This document shows, in pieces, positions 1 to 13,200 of a DNA stretch of 64,000 nucleotides. The position numbers and the translations under genes are program-made. Positions within the stretch are counted from its first letter, which is position 1. The number at the start of each line of letters is the position of its first letter. Source of the DNA: Protonemura montana. Lineage: Eukaryota; Arthropoda; Insecta; Plecoptera; Nemouridae. The notes under the pieces are model-generated. The model ran no database searches and was not told where the DNA came from. It saw only the letters and a program-made list of their open reading frames with translations. Location of the stretch: positions 9,796,001 through 9,860,000 of the forward strand of contig OX387606.1 in the NCBI GenBank assembly GCA_947568835.1. The letters run 5' to 3'.

Positions 1-1728
1 TTTTCGCGACTTTACTTTGTTTGAAATAAAATGGGAAAAGATATTGCAAAATGTGGTTCAACTTTACAACGTATTTCTTTCACGAAGTGCTGTGAATCTA
101 AATACTAAATACCATGCATACAAGATAGACGTCATAACAAAGTTCGCTTTTCAGTTCTTCCCTGGAATGAGACTAAACATTAAATTGAATTGAAGAAGAT
201 GTAGACTCCGCCATGTCTAGCCATTCTGACTACACCGTTGTTCCGAATCAAGACATTTGTTTACATCAAAATCTGTATTTCATTTACGTTTACAGGTAAC
301 ACGTGCTATACAATTATATGTTCGATCACTGGGTTTCTCGAACCGATAAATTATCGAGGCATATCGAGTTTCGACATCTGCGAGTCTTTAAAAGAAAATT
401 CGAAGTAATCGGGAGTTTCCATGATGTGCAACAGAAAATGATTATAGAAAAGGTGACGAACCGTTAAATTTAGAAGCAAACGGTCGCAATTTGCAGCTGG
501 TAACGCTGAAAAGTGAAAATCAGTGAACATGGCTTTGGGTTCGATCCAAACACACAAAATGTCTAATATCTTTCCATCGTCATACATAATATCAAAGAGA
601 ACGCACGTAAGGCACACATGTGTGCGGATGGCGTTCATCCCATAACGACGATTAATAATTCGAAACCTCGTTCTAATTTCACGCTGTCGGCGCAGACTGC
701 TTGGCGACCCGACGCCTTTTCAGACGACGTCGACGTCGGTCGCAAAATGCAATCGACTTCGTCGACTCCCACGTGGAACGATTTTACCCGGCACACGACG
801 CGGAAATTGGAGGTGAAAATGGGAATTAATTTCCCGTAAAGAGATGGCTGCTGTTGACATTCTAAAAAAGGGTAATTACACGGTACGGTACTAATGGATA
901 ATTACTATAAAATTAGTACATTTGATATAATTGTCTGAAAATAACCGTCGAAAAACCCAAGTCCTAGAGGTCGAACAAAAATATAGGATAATGATGTTAT
1001 TGTCACGATGTTTCCTGGTTCATATAGGTAAGAGATGCCCAATACGTAGATTTGCTTGGCATATGTTCCCCAATCTGAAAAAGCATCATAAATGTACGAT
1101 AAGCACACAATTCATCCCATCTTAAGAAGGATCCCACTTTTTTCTGACACGTCTCAAAAGTTTCAAAACTGCCTTCTACAATTCACCGTCGTTTCGTCCC
1201 TCGAGACGCCAAAAAGTGGATGCTCTTCTGAACTAAAATTGCTTGTTTGCTCAAAAGCAGATCTCTTATCGTTGAATTTCTGCGCTGAGGTAATCCGTGG
1301 ACCTATACGTACCTGTCGATGACAGCTTGATCTATCGCTGAAATTCGCACAAAAAAGAACTGAACAAATAAGCCACGTTTCCTGGTAGTGCACGTGGCAG
1401 CAACGCAAAACAATCCTATAATTAGTGGGTGACTCCTGCACTTCAGAGAACTTCACTATCTGCCGACGCCGCCGCCGCCGCCGCTGCGATATTCGACCGA
1501 CGTCGCCGCCGAGTTTTTGTGGGTTTGTGTGTGCTGCATTAATTAACCGGCGTTCAGTTCATAGAAGCCGGCTCTCAACATCAACTGAAATAGTATTTAC
1601 TTCTTTCGGGGAAAATGAAAACACGGAGCGTCCAAGTTGGCCACGTGACAAGAGTTGCGCTTGCTGATTCGCAGATGTTCTTAGCCGGTTTTATTTTGCT
1701 CCTCATCAGGAGAATAGATCGGAATTGC
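1..1728. other. Non-coding stretch, no gene seen
   Basis: Mixed AT-rich DNA with two CpG-rich patches, 690-790 (repeated GACGTCG steps) and 1465-1510 (a (CCG)n tract). Open frames are short and overlap on both strands. Nothing supports a gene. Confidence 0.5.
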
Positions 1729-1983
1729 GGTATACTCCGTTTAATGAGAAAACATACTTTACCGATAGAGGCGCCACCAGTCGTTTTGGGGTAACATGCG
1801 GGCCAACTGTAAATTTAAAAAACACTAAAAATCACCTCCGCTGATGTCCGCCATTTACCTTTGGGCCTGAAGCTTTTTTCGTGCCAATTAACTTTTGTTT
1901 TTCGAGCTTTTCAACGAACGTTTCAGCCATGTGGAACATTATTGCAAATTTTCAATGTTAGTTAGTAACAATGCTGAGGGACA
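1729..1983 (-). mobile_element. Miniature inverted-repeat element, copy A
   Basis: Shares with copies B-E the blocks GGTGGCGCCTCTATCGG (element sense), the ACATGYGGGCCAACTGT type block, TGTCCGCCATTT and the end GAACGGAGTATAC. The outer left end (TACAGTCTAGC) is not recognisable, so this copy is truncated or diverged beyond about 1983. It has no coding capacity. Confidence 0.75.
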
Positions 1984-4900
1984 GTCCCTGACTTCTGAAT
2001 TATCGAATTTCTTTATCGAAGTTCTGGAATGCAATCTGTTAAAACTACAAAATGATCTCGTGCACATGCAAAGAAACGGTCTCTTCTAGGGGTAGGTACA
2101 TTCTGAGTTTAAAGTCAAACATGTTGACTCTGAGGGAATCTTCACATGGTGATAAGACTCCACACATATTTGTATTTGCTTTTCTTGCTGTGTCAGTCCT
2201 CTCTGTCGACAATCTACCGCGATCTTGCAGTATCAATTCAGTCGGATGATAACATACACTTTGCTTTCTTTTAGTCAATTATCAAACCATTATAACAATT
2301 ACACGCTAAGAATAATTTCGCTGCACCAAGGTCTGAAACATTTTACCAATCTATCGGCGTACAAAAGGTTAGGTTTATCCATTTATATAGACACCGTGAT
2401 GTTTGTGTTTTTTACCACCCACTGCGGACCCATTATTGTGTTTCTAACCTAGACAACGCGAGAGATATTAAAACAGTCATTGGCCATGAAGTAAGAGACC
2501 GCGAATTGTTAGGAAAAGCACGAACGTTTCGTGTTTCCCAGGTCTCTGGATTGCAAGGCAATGAAAATTAATTATTATTACCCATTGATTAGTAACTTTA
2601 TTACCTACCAACAATGTTAATAAGTCTCTTGTTGTTAACTAATTAAAGTTACTGCAATGCCGCAATTCGCATTTTGTAATCGCTCTGGGTAATTTGTACA
2701 CATCTAGTACATCCTCTCAGGTTTACAATCTCAAGATCATATTGTGACAACTGACAAGACATAGGTACATTCATTTTAATTAACAAGTCATCGCACCTGA
2801 GTATGAATCACTTTTTGCCACGCGTTTGTGTGGTTTACAAAATAAAATGATTAATGCTATTGCAAAATAATCATTAGCAAGTTTAGCATAGAATCATGAA
2901 AAATCACTGTCAACAGTTAATAACGTAATCATAAAATGTTGTTACACTTACACTTTTTACAATGGCGTCATTAAAATCGCTTGATAAGAAAGTACTCGAG
3001 CAATTTTACAGTCGTACATCATTTTCGACTCCACCTTGTGCAGACAGGATTGTTGAATTTCCTATGCTCAATAGGGTTATGATGAGTCATTCATGGATGA
3101 TTCATATTTGCAAATTGTGTAGACTGTACATAAAAGGTGTAGGAGCATGTAGTACAATACTCGCGACTTTTCACTCCTATAGAGCGACTTCCGTTTAAAT
3201 TTAAATTCGATTGAACGTTTTCAGTGTTGCCCTAACCGGACACAGGGGCAGCACTGTTATAATGAAAGGTAATTCTGAAAAGCTCTGGATCTGGATTTGA
3301 AAAGTGACATGGACTTTAACTGTTTTTTTCTTAACACTACGCTTGTCAAAAGAGTGTTTCGCAAAATTTAGGGGATTTGTCTTGTATTATGGCACATCTA
3401 GTTCAAATGTTGTACATTTTATTTTAGCTTTTACCTTTAAATGCGATTGCCAAAATGTTTTAAACAATTATTTGTAATTAATATTTTATTAACGAGTCAT
3501 TCCGCTTTTTAAAAGCTGATTAAATCGAAGCAAATGCAAAATTACTTTAAATTACATCAGACTTTCCCGACGAAACAAAAAATAAATAAAAAGCATCGAC
3601 CCAAACTGAAAAAAAAAATTAAAACTTTTGACAGACGTTGACCCGTTGAACTTTGTTCTAAATTGCATTTTCGAGATGGACGCTAATCGTTTTGTTTGTT
3701 TGAACGATAGCACAGCTGCAGTCAGTGTTTTACACCAACGCTGTGCCGCGCTATTCACCAATGAAGTCGACATGACATGCCCTCACTTTGCTAGGTTTTG
3801 ACCTCGTTCGTCTATCCTTGTAACTTGCAACGCGTTGAGACCTATCGCATGGGTATCAGGGTCTCTTTGCCACTTGCCAGGCACCATACTGTCTGCCCAG
3901 CTACTCGATCGCAATTATAGCTGGCCACTAGGTGAATCATAGATTTTTTCGCATTGGTATTCCAATCAAGTTCGTTGGTGTATGGCGCTGGTTTGTAAAT
4001 TGGAAAGGTGAAAATACTTTATATTTGAATATATATTGTGAAATTCACTTTTCGCTTTCCTTGGGCACGATTTTCTTTATGAGAGGTTTTCCATGTTCGT
4101 TGCACTCCTTGTCCCATTACAGTTTTCCACAAGCGTGGGCACACATTTCGTATTTTTTGAGGTCAACGCCTCTTCTGAGTTTTGAATTTTATCATAGAAG
4201 GCTGTAACTTTTGACATATAACCAAAGCTCTGAAGATAATGTATTGTGCATTTGAGTATTGACAATTCTTTACCTTACGCATAATACAAAGGTGCATTCT
4301 GTGGCTTCACGCATTTAATCGCGTGACGTCAATCTTTCTTACGTCACGCGGCAAATTCTTATGTCACTCATGACTGCGTAAGAATTCGATTGTTTTCCAT
4401 CATGCAATTTACCTTATTTACACGCCTGTACTGAGCAATGACTTATAAAAGCGTGTGACCTAAGGAATATTGATAAAATCATGGCCTGCAGCATGAAACA
4501 AGTCCAACAGTTTAAACCCAACATGCTAAATACACCTGCAAAAATCGGTTAGTATTATCTCTTTGCATGTTTTGCTACTTGACTGTTCAATACCATAAAT
4601 AATTGGTCAACACGCATAGAAATGACCTACATTTTTTCTCTGCAGTTCCACATGTTTATCTCTAACAGCCTATTCCAAGCCAGTACAACTTGCATATAGG
4701 CTGTTTCGTGATAAGCTCACCGTTTTTCACATGTGCTACTCATTCATGATGGCCACTTGAATGTTTGTTGTAATTATTTTAACTATGATGGTTATGCCTA
4801 ATTAAGTGTGCTGGGAAAATTGGGTCAAAATGAGAATTATTCTGATTTCAGAGACGATTCGATTCTCCGCGGACATGTTTTCTTTCCGTCCATAAAGTTC

Positions 4901-5591
4901 TATTAACAGAAAGAAAGAGTTTTTATTTTGATGGCTGTTAGTTTCTATACATCATTGTAATTATATAACTAAATTTCGTATCAGGAAAAGTTAAAAGCAT
5001 CGAATTGATCCCCTTCCCTAATAAAATACAAGCTATATAAACAAACACAATGTTATGCATTCCATTTTCAATCGACATGGTCAGTGTCCATAGCTTACAT
5101 AGTCTTCTGATGTAATAATCGGATGATGATGTATGAGTGCGACATTGACCTTAAATGAAACTTGACTCGTAGAAGGATTAACGTCTAATTTGTGAGACTG
5201 TTTTATTACTCGGTTAACTTTGAAATTTTGGCGCAAGGATATTTTGTGTGAAGGATTCTTGTAATAACTGCTATTCTCTAGCCCGTACGAAACCTTAGGC
5301 CATGTCACGGATCAAGACAGTTCCCAGTCGCCTTTTTAAGGTTGAAAGCAGCGTTTTGCTATCTGCCAAGGTGTTTGCTAGACGTCCATTATGTATGTAA
5401 CGACGTGAGAATGAAAAGTGATGCTTTGTCTTGTTAATTTCACCTTTAAACAATTAGTACTTCTACTTCCAGTAGTTTTCAGTAGCACACATCTATCACA
5501 TGCAATCCTGCGTACACATTTTTTTTTATGGTTCTTGCGTCATATTTTCACTTATCATTATCAGTCAATGCTTTATTTCGTAGGTACTAGG
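1984..5591. other. Non-coding stretch, no firm gene
   Basis: AT-rich DNA between miniature element copies A and B. Apart from the weak open frame at 2962-3198 nothing is recognised. Confidence 0.5.
2962..3198 (+). CDS. Unrecognised 78-codon open frame
   Basis: ATGGCG in good start context (acaATGGCG) opens 78 codons (MASLKSLDKKVLEQFYSRTS at the start) with four Cys in the second half. No splice structure, family or coding bias strong enough to be sure was found. Listed because start context and composition are better than in the other short frames of this arm. Confidence 0.15.
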   Translation: MASLKSLDKKVLEQFYSRTSFSTPPCADRIVEFPMLNRVMMSHSWMIHICKLCRLYIKGVGACSTILATFHSYRATSV

Positions 5592-5930
5592 TACAGTCTA
5601 GCTCCCGAGAAAAGATACCAGCTAGAGGACTGGCCTCTGGGGGACTGGACAGAATTGCTACCAACGCATAGATTAAATTTCAGCTATGATTTCAGTGGCA
5701 GGATTTGAAAATACCTGCAAAATAATTCGCAATATTGTTACAATTGGTAGAACAATTCTTACAATCACATCTTGTCACGACAAAAGCTTTCGAGCTAAAA
5801 GTAAATGGTGGACATGAGCGGGGATGATTTTTAGTGCTTTTAAAAATGACAGTTGGCCCGTATGTCACCCCAAAACGACCGGTGGCGCCTCTATCGGTAA
5901 AGTATGTTTTCACTCTGAATGGGGTATAGC
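5592..5930 (+). mobile_element. Miniature inverted-repeat element, copy B
   Basis: This is a full-length-looking 339-bp copy. It starts TACAGTCTAGCTCCCGAG, has the internal TTCAGCTATGATTTCAGTGGC, the AAAAGCTTTCGAGCTAAAAG block and the CCGGTGGCGCCTCTATCGG block, and ends near GGGGTATAGC. Its ends are imperfect inverted repeats of each other around a GCGAGAGAAnATAC core. Confidence 0.8.
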
Positions 5931-7540
5931 AATGTATGCCTGTAACGGTCCTCCATTATCAAACTTTTTTCAATACCTTATCTGCCTTATCTTAAACAAT
6001 TCGCTTCCCTTTAATCCAGCATAGCACTCGGGATTCGTGCATGGCTATTTATACGCTAAAAAGCTTTCAGGAGGAAAATTACCACTTCTCCTACATCGAC
6101 CAATTAACCTGATTGATAAAATTGAAAGTGCACTTGTGGTTGACAACAGTTTTGCGCAATCGAACTATGGCACTGTACTCTGCACGTTCCACGAAGTTAT
6201 AAATCCATTGATTATTCATATTTTCTTGGTTATGCAATTTTAGCGGTTATAAAAAAGTGGCTTTGAAAAGTTGCAAACGAGTGCATGAGGTGCTTGGCTA
6301 TGTTGGAAATTTGCATCCTGAACTGAGCTGAGAATACCGCATCACAAGTGCATCTCTCCAAGCCTGGTGTCCTAAAAAGCATTTCACTTAATCAAGCTAG
6401 CTATAGTAAAATTGTCCTTGTGTTGCTTACAACGAGTGAAAGCAATCACGATTCAAACTCTGCTCTAGCGTAACGCTGAATGCATTACAATCAACAATGG
6501 TAAGCAACCTAATTTGATTATTAATTTCTGTTCGCTTTACGGAATGATCAATTAAAATCTATTAAAAGCAGCATTGTGATTTTTATGTTATTACTTCTGG
6601 TATAATTCAAATCAAATAACACGTTTGTGTTTTATCGACACTTAAAAAATGATTATTATGATTACTATTATATCTATATTTTTTGTTCCATGAAAAATGA
6701 TTTTAAATTGATTTTCTCGGCATTGAATAGCAAATGTCTTGTTCACGGTGAATTTAAATGGTGGAGAAGAATTGCAAATTGACTTTGAATAATTTGCATC
6801 TTGTTTGCCATGACACCTCTTGTCCAGAAAGACGATTCTCTTACAGATAATGGCGCTAATTCTGTAGGCGAGTGCCTGAGTATACTTATTAATAATTAGG
6901 GGGGTTGAATTCTGGAACTATCCGGTTACCTTCATGACGTTTGCAAATCGAATTGAACGCCGAGACCCCATTGAAATTTGTTGACGCTGGCAATCCGGGT
7001 CTAATTACATGTAGAACACCTTTCGTCATCGCAGTTAGAACTGCGGAGCAAACTGGAAGCTGAATAATTATTAGCTTATCACTCACACACACACACATAA
7101 TGAATATCACGTGATTTTTTAAGTAAAAAATGAGTTAGATCATGTGGAGGCTCCGTGTTAAATAATTCTGTGCCAGTAAATTACTCTCTATAACTACTCG
7201 TGCGTGTCCTGCACCTTTATATGCATTCAGTGGGTGGGGGTGCCGACTTTGCAATTAAAGATATGCGCTTCGTCCTCTTTTTGAACAGAGTCAAATAGTC
7301 AAATGCCCGTTGCTGCAAGCACACAGAGGTGTCAAAATTGGCTCATAACTTCTTATCTTCAGAGATGGCAGTGAAGATCAGTAACAAGAGCTCAAACTTG
7401 GGCAACAAAAACATTGCCCTTTTCCAACTCCTTACATACTTCTCAAATTATGAAACAAGAACCACTTCTGCCTATAACAACTAGAGCTAAATGTTGGTTT
7501 TTAGACTCATGTCTTCTTGATTTATCCTTAGCACAAGTTT

Positions 7541-7650
7541 TTAGAAAAACTATTTGAACTGGGTTTTGAATGCTAAGAAAAGGGCTACTAAATTTCAGTT
7601 TAGTAGCCCTTTACTTAGCATTCAAAACCCAGTTCAAATAGTTTTTCTAA
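7541..7650. repeat. Near-perfect 110-bp palindrome (52-bp arms, 6-nt loop)
   Basis: Arm 7541-7592 pairs with 7599-7650. There is one mismatch (A7578/A7613) and a 6-nt loop TTTCAG at 7593-7598. AGAGCTAAATGT occurs at 7483-7494 and again at 7650-7661, flanking the structure. It could be a recent foldback insertion or a hairpin-RNA/small-RNA source. A chimeric assembly join is also possible. Confidence 0.9.
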
Positions 7651-8879
7651 GAGCTAAATGTCGCCTGTTCTCAAAATGAAATGAAGATTATACGTGCAGC
7701 AAACCTTCGCATCATAAATCACGCGAATTGCAAAACTCGCTCAAAACTCGTATGAATAATTTGCGCTCCTCTGCACGAGAAACCTTCCACGCCATTGAAG
7801 TGATCCGGTGGGTGTGATAGAAATCATCAATGACTTTCAACTTGCATGAGACGGGACGGGCAGGTTGGTAATTCTCAAAAGTGCACTTAGTGGCAACTCA
7901 CGATCGAAATTGGCTTTGAAAGTTGGCGCTGTCGATGACGTCGAAGTAAATACCCTCGTCTTTGGATCTATTGTCCGCGTGCTTAGGAAAGGAATTGATA
8001 TCATGGGGATTTAGCGTCTTGGCAGGTAATCGAACCTGACGTGGCCTGTTCTTCTAATGCTGCATCCTGCGGTTTTCACTGAAATCTTGTTAGAGAGGGT
8101 TTAACGTTGCCACGAAATGAATATCAAATGACGCACCTCAGATTCTAAAAGTCAAGCTCGATTTTCGTTTGATCTCACAAGCGAAATATGATATATTCAG
8201 TACCTATACTTATATACCCGGAGATATTTCAGAAACTTTACTTCGTATCACACGCAGATTAGCTAGATTTATTAATTAGTTTTACAGTTGTGCTTGCATG
8301 TTAAATTTATTTAAAAGTGGGAAACATACATATACAGATGCGTTATTTTTAATATAAAAAGAAAGCTGAGTATAATAACAATTTTCAGTCGTGAATAAAC
8401 TGCGCGTTGATGTTGAATGCACGCGATGCCAACTCTGAGAGACTGCATTTTAAATAAATAATCTTATGCACGAGCAGGATGCTATGGTATAAATGGTTCA
8501 CCATCAACAGAACTGGAACAGGACAGGTAGACAAAGAACAACATCATTTTTGTATAAGCAATCCATAATCGACCAGGTACACATATTTACCTGAAGTAAA
8601 TAATTCACGGTACTGTTAACATTCGCATGCTGTTTTTTTTTTTCACTTGTGAATAAGATGATATCTGCATTTTCCAATGTTCTTTGTTCTTGTTATTCTT
8701 CAAACAGGAGTCTCTTCACTTCAGTAGTCAGTAAACAGTATACAACCGGTTGCAATTTTAAAATGAATAAATACCAGAAAAATCAACCGATTTTTCTAAA
8801 TTTTCTAAATGGTAATCGGTCAAAGAAATACCTACAAGGAATGTACACATACATGGCGCATGCGTTTGGCAATCGACGG

Positions 8880-8990
8880 AGAAGGTCAGACTTGTGGTGT
8901 TTAACGACGCACTGTTGTGACAGCGGGCCCTGTACGCACTGGTTCAATTCCGTCGATTAGGTGCCTGTGACGATAAACAGTTAACCTAAC
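8880..8990 (-). repeat. SINE-tail-like fragment
   Basis: On the - strand GTGCGTCGTTAAACACCAC (8893-8911) matches the 3' tail of the SINE at 31.3 kb (TTCGTCGTTAAACTCCAC). The 5' body is not recognisable. The + strand GGTTCAATTCC at 8940-8950 looks like a pol III B box, but no tRNA fold forms around it. Confidence 0.3.
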
Positions 8991-9269
8991 CTATAAGGAA
9001 GGAGGGGAAACTCTGTGCCTGCGTACTTTGGTGAAAAGCAACAAGGTCACCACAGATTCATCTCAAACCATCGCTGTCGAGAGGTTGATAAAAGCTGGCT
9101 TGCTTACGTCAATTTCTCCAACTTTTCTCCCGAATACAGTTGGACCTCAGTTCTGTTTGATGGTTATTTCTATTTTATCTTATTTGTAGTACATGTGAAC
9201 TGATTCAGAGCAATGTTGCATAAGTTCGATCATCTCGCGAGAACCGTATTTCCAGCCCGCATTAATCCA

Positions 9270-9600
9270 CCCAGCGGGCAGCGAGGGAACATACTTTACC
9301 GATATAGGCGCCACCGGTCGTTCCGGGGTGACATGTGGGCCAACTGTCATTTAAAAAAACACTGAATAATCACCGCTCATATCTGCCACATACCTTTTGC
9401 TCTAAAGCTTTGTCGAACCAGACGTTTTGTTTTTCGAGCAATTATTAGAATTTTTCTGCCAATTTAAAAATATTGTAAATTATATTGCAGATATCACGAG
9501 TGTTATGAAAATTTGCAACTAAAATCATAACTGGAATTTCATTAATGAGATATGGTAGCAATGCTGTGGCTGGTATTTTCTCTCGCGGGCTAGACTGTAT
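9270..9600 (-). mobile_element. Miniature inverted-repeat element, copy C
   Basis: Reverse-orientation copy with both ends visible. The left (window) end has GGGCAGCGAGGGAACATAC and the right end has GTATTTTCTCTCGCGGGCTAG. These are inverted copies of each other, which is the clearest view of the terminal repeats. The sequence beyond CTCGCTG at the left differs from the other copies. Confidence 0.8.
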
Positions 9601-10279
9601 AGCCGTTCGGAAAATTTTATGAAATGCACATGAATTTAGTCGGTCAGCTGATTAGTACTGAATGATGAAATCACTAGCGTTTTATTTAATAGGAGCTTTT
9701 TACCAAGTAAATGATTTCGTCAAGGTCATAATAAAGGGGATGCTGTGCTCTGCTCCTGTTTATTATAGCTATTTGAGGTGATTACCGGATATAGGACGCT
9801 TGAATTAATTATATGAGATGAGAATTATGCACAATTGGTCCCAGAACACTCATATGTGTTGTGATCTTCAGCCATCTGAGAGGAAAACTCGGCGAATCTC
9901 CTTCATTAAGGTCCTTCAGTGTTACCCCCGACTATGACGTCGGCATTTGACCGTCGTTGGGAATCGCGACCCCTCCTACAACTCGTCAATCAAGCCGACT
10001 ACTTTATGAATTTCTCAGTTTGACAAAATATGACACCAAGTTTCCTTGTTTGCTCCCACGGAATTCGCTCTGTGGCAGCTGCCAAAATGTGGGATGCCTA
10101 TAGCCTACCCACGTCGGCTTATGCATTGTCCACAATAATAACACATGCGATTGTCGTGCTATGCTGCAAAAATCTATGCAGATGATGCACGTTTTCATAA
10201 AATAAGTGCAACCCAAAATGATTTAGAAAAGGTCAATTACAAGCTAAATCTTCATCTGTGCACAAATGAAATTAAAAAA

Positions 10280-10298
10280 GATATATATATATATATAT
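10280..10298. repeat. (AT)n microsatellite
   Basis: About nine AT units in AT-rich non-coding DNA. Confidence 0.9.
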
Positions 10299-13200
10299 TT
10301 CAAAAATTAATTGAAAATTAATTATCCTAGTTATTTTTCAGTTTTTCCTCGGTTTTGCAAGGGGTTATAGCTCTTTCATAATTCGTTCATTTCGATAGCA
10401 TGGTGAGAGATAAAAAAATAGTGCGTTTAACATTACATAAAAGCATGTAGAAAATAAAAGTCTCGTAAAATGTCTATGGTTCGTGTAGACCGCATTGTTT
10501 AGAGCTTTATAGAATAAGCCTCCACTCTATTGTTACTCACGTTACGCATATCACAATTACACGCAACACGCACCAACGGAGGCTCACTCGCCTAAAAAAA
10601 CCTTACTGTCAGGACTTGCGGTTTTACCCGAGAATTATGTTACGCCATGAGAACAACGAACTGATGGCCATGCGTTTCGTGCCAGACGATCACAAAATGT
10701 TTACCCCACCCGTGTATTATAAAATATGTTTGACCAAAAAAAACAGGCGTACATTTTACATGATGGCGAAGCTGAAATGCCTTTTGGCGAAAATATAAAA
10801 TTTTAAATTTACTCCCTTCATGAAAAAAAAATCGAAAAAAAAATTGTTAGCTACTTTAATACGGTAGAGGCCTGGCCAATTCTTCGAAGTAAACGTTTTG
10901 GATGAATATTGAACATTTTACTGGTTCCTAGAACAGGGTTTATTTGCCCGGGTGCTAAAAGTGAATTGGGAAAACGATTCGCACGAGTGCTACTTTCGTA
11001 TTGGAACGGAATGAAAGAGCTGGGCTGTATCCAGGTATTGGTAATCTTTTCGCTTGACAACGCAGTTCAGTTGGCACGTGCTTCTGCAATGTTATACTAT
11101 CCAAGTATAAAATGAATTGATTTTCCTTGAAAGATGAAACACTTTTTTAAATTAATAAAGATGTTCATCTTCCAGTCATTAAAATGACAGGAAAGATCAG
11201 TATTAAGTCCATTCGTGGTAGTTCTTAAATAATTGTTTTTTCTGTAGAAATATCACGAGATTTTCGTGCGGAAACGCAAAAATGGAAGTGATCCCCACCG
11301 CAAAGCGCAACGCGACGGGACGATATCGGCAATTCGGGAAAATTGATGTCGTCGCCGTCGATTGAGGTTACGATTATAACAACATCTCTGCGACTTCAGT
11401 GTAATCTTATAGTGTGGTCAAACTAACAGTTTCCTCTCATAGATAGCTAGAGTTCGTTTTACTCTGCTTTGTCCCACAGCGCTAGGACATAGCTAGGGCA
11501 TAAAGAGACGCTCATGGACACCCCTGAAAAGTGTGGGGAAATGGGTTTCAAATTCCTCATATTCAGTCAGATTTTGATCAAAATTCTTCGCAGGAAGATA
11601 GTTTTCGTAAACGGGTTTAAGTTTTCACTAATTCATGAAAGTGTTTTTGTGATTTAGTAATGCATTCAGGGAAATGTAGTTTCATACATAAATTTAAAAA
11701 ATGGAAGCATTTTTTTTCTACTTGTTGAAGGCATTGTACCAGGTGAAACGGCACCAAATTAATGAGTAAAATGATGTTTAAAGTAAACAATATTCAGTTT
11801 ATAGTAAGCTTTCGGAGTGACTAGGCGATGTTAAATGCACTATCGAATCAACCAGCAGCTATTTTACTTCCTGCCACAATCGCGCGGCTTTTAAGTTTTA
11901 ACCATCCTGCCTCTGACGAAAAAACGGATAATTTTCCTCCAGCCAGGTCGATCTCCAATCGAGGGTCCACAGGTTTCGATCTCTCTTCTCACTCGTCAAT
12001 GATTCCTGGCGTAAAAATTAACGTTTTTCTATGCACAACTCGGTACTCACACCTCATGACCGCGTCAGGCATTATGAACACGGCTGGCAAAGTCTTTTAC
12101 AATTTTGCCCTCTGCTTTCACTTGACAGGTTAAATATAAATTTTAATTACATGTCTATTTTACAAGACGCCAATAATGATTATAGACGACGACTTCGTCT
12201 ATACGCACATTGAAGAAATTGGTATTCTTAGAATTTGAGCCTTTGAAATATGCGATTTCGACTTTCGATGAGGAAAGACTTCGCATAATGCTAAAAGAAC
12301 ATATTCTTGGATTTTCTTTCCTGATTTCCACGTGTCGCCATCGAAGACCTTGATCTGAAATCGCGTGATTAAAAGTGCAGCGTTCTTGGTAGAACAAGTA
12401 TTTTTATTTTCACCCGTTCCAAAATATGCAATATTCTTAGTAGATGGGTAATGAGCGACTTAACGCTTGAGCATTGTAATTTGTAGCGATCCTATTCGCC
12501 TTTTTTACAGTCAGACCTAATTTTGTGTTTTGGTCCACTTCTATTTACCGACGCCTTACGTGTTCCAACTAAGTTTTTCTCGCGATCAACAACGACTAAG
12601 CTAATTAGTATTAGCTGTGACGTAATTCCGTGTGCCAGAAGTCACTGCAGCTAGTCGTACCACGCACCACGATTAAACAGAGCACAACGTTCTGTTTTTT
12701 TCTTTTTTCTTGGGAGAGTCGTCCGCTCGCAGCTTCCTCTTCTCTTTGTAGCAAAACATGCCGGCGCCGGCACTTTGACAGATAACATGGATAATTGGTG
12801 TATACAGATTTCCGCCCGCATTTCATAAATCTAGGAAAAATATTCTTTGATAATGCATAATGTAGATAACAAGTAGAAATCAGCCCACGACTTGACCGCA
12901 AAACTAAAAGGTCAAAGCAACCATTTTTACTTAGAAGTTCCAAGCTTAACTGAGTTTAACTTTATTAGATACCTATTTTTCATTCAGAAAGTTTGTCCGT
13001 ACGCCTCCACATGCCCGAAATTTCAACCCTCCCGGCATCCCATCGTCCCACGCACATTTTCAAGTTCACCCCCCTCGGTCGAGGCCGATAACGTAGCATC
13101 GTGCGTTCGATAATGCCTCCAACTGTGCACGTGCGGATGCTGTAGAGCGGAGAGATTGCAGATGAGAATGCATCATCGCTGCAGGCTTCCCCTTTAATAA

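Larger units (their letters stand above)
5931..9269. other. Non-coding stretch with palindrome and SINE fragment
   Basis: AT-rich intergenic DNA holding a short (CA)n at about 7082-7098, the palindrome at 7541-7650 and the SINE-tail fragment near 8.9 kb. No gene is seen. Confidence 0.5.

Noticed and set aside
8936..8956. GGTTCAATTCC as a tRNA B box
   Set aside because: The flanking bases do not form a T stem, and no acceptor or anticodon arm can be built.
11828..12133. 101-codon ATG frame on the + strand
   Set aside because: No family likeness, no promoter or poly(A) context. Length is compatible with chance.
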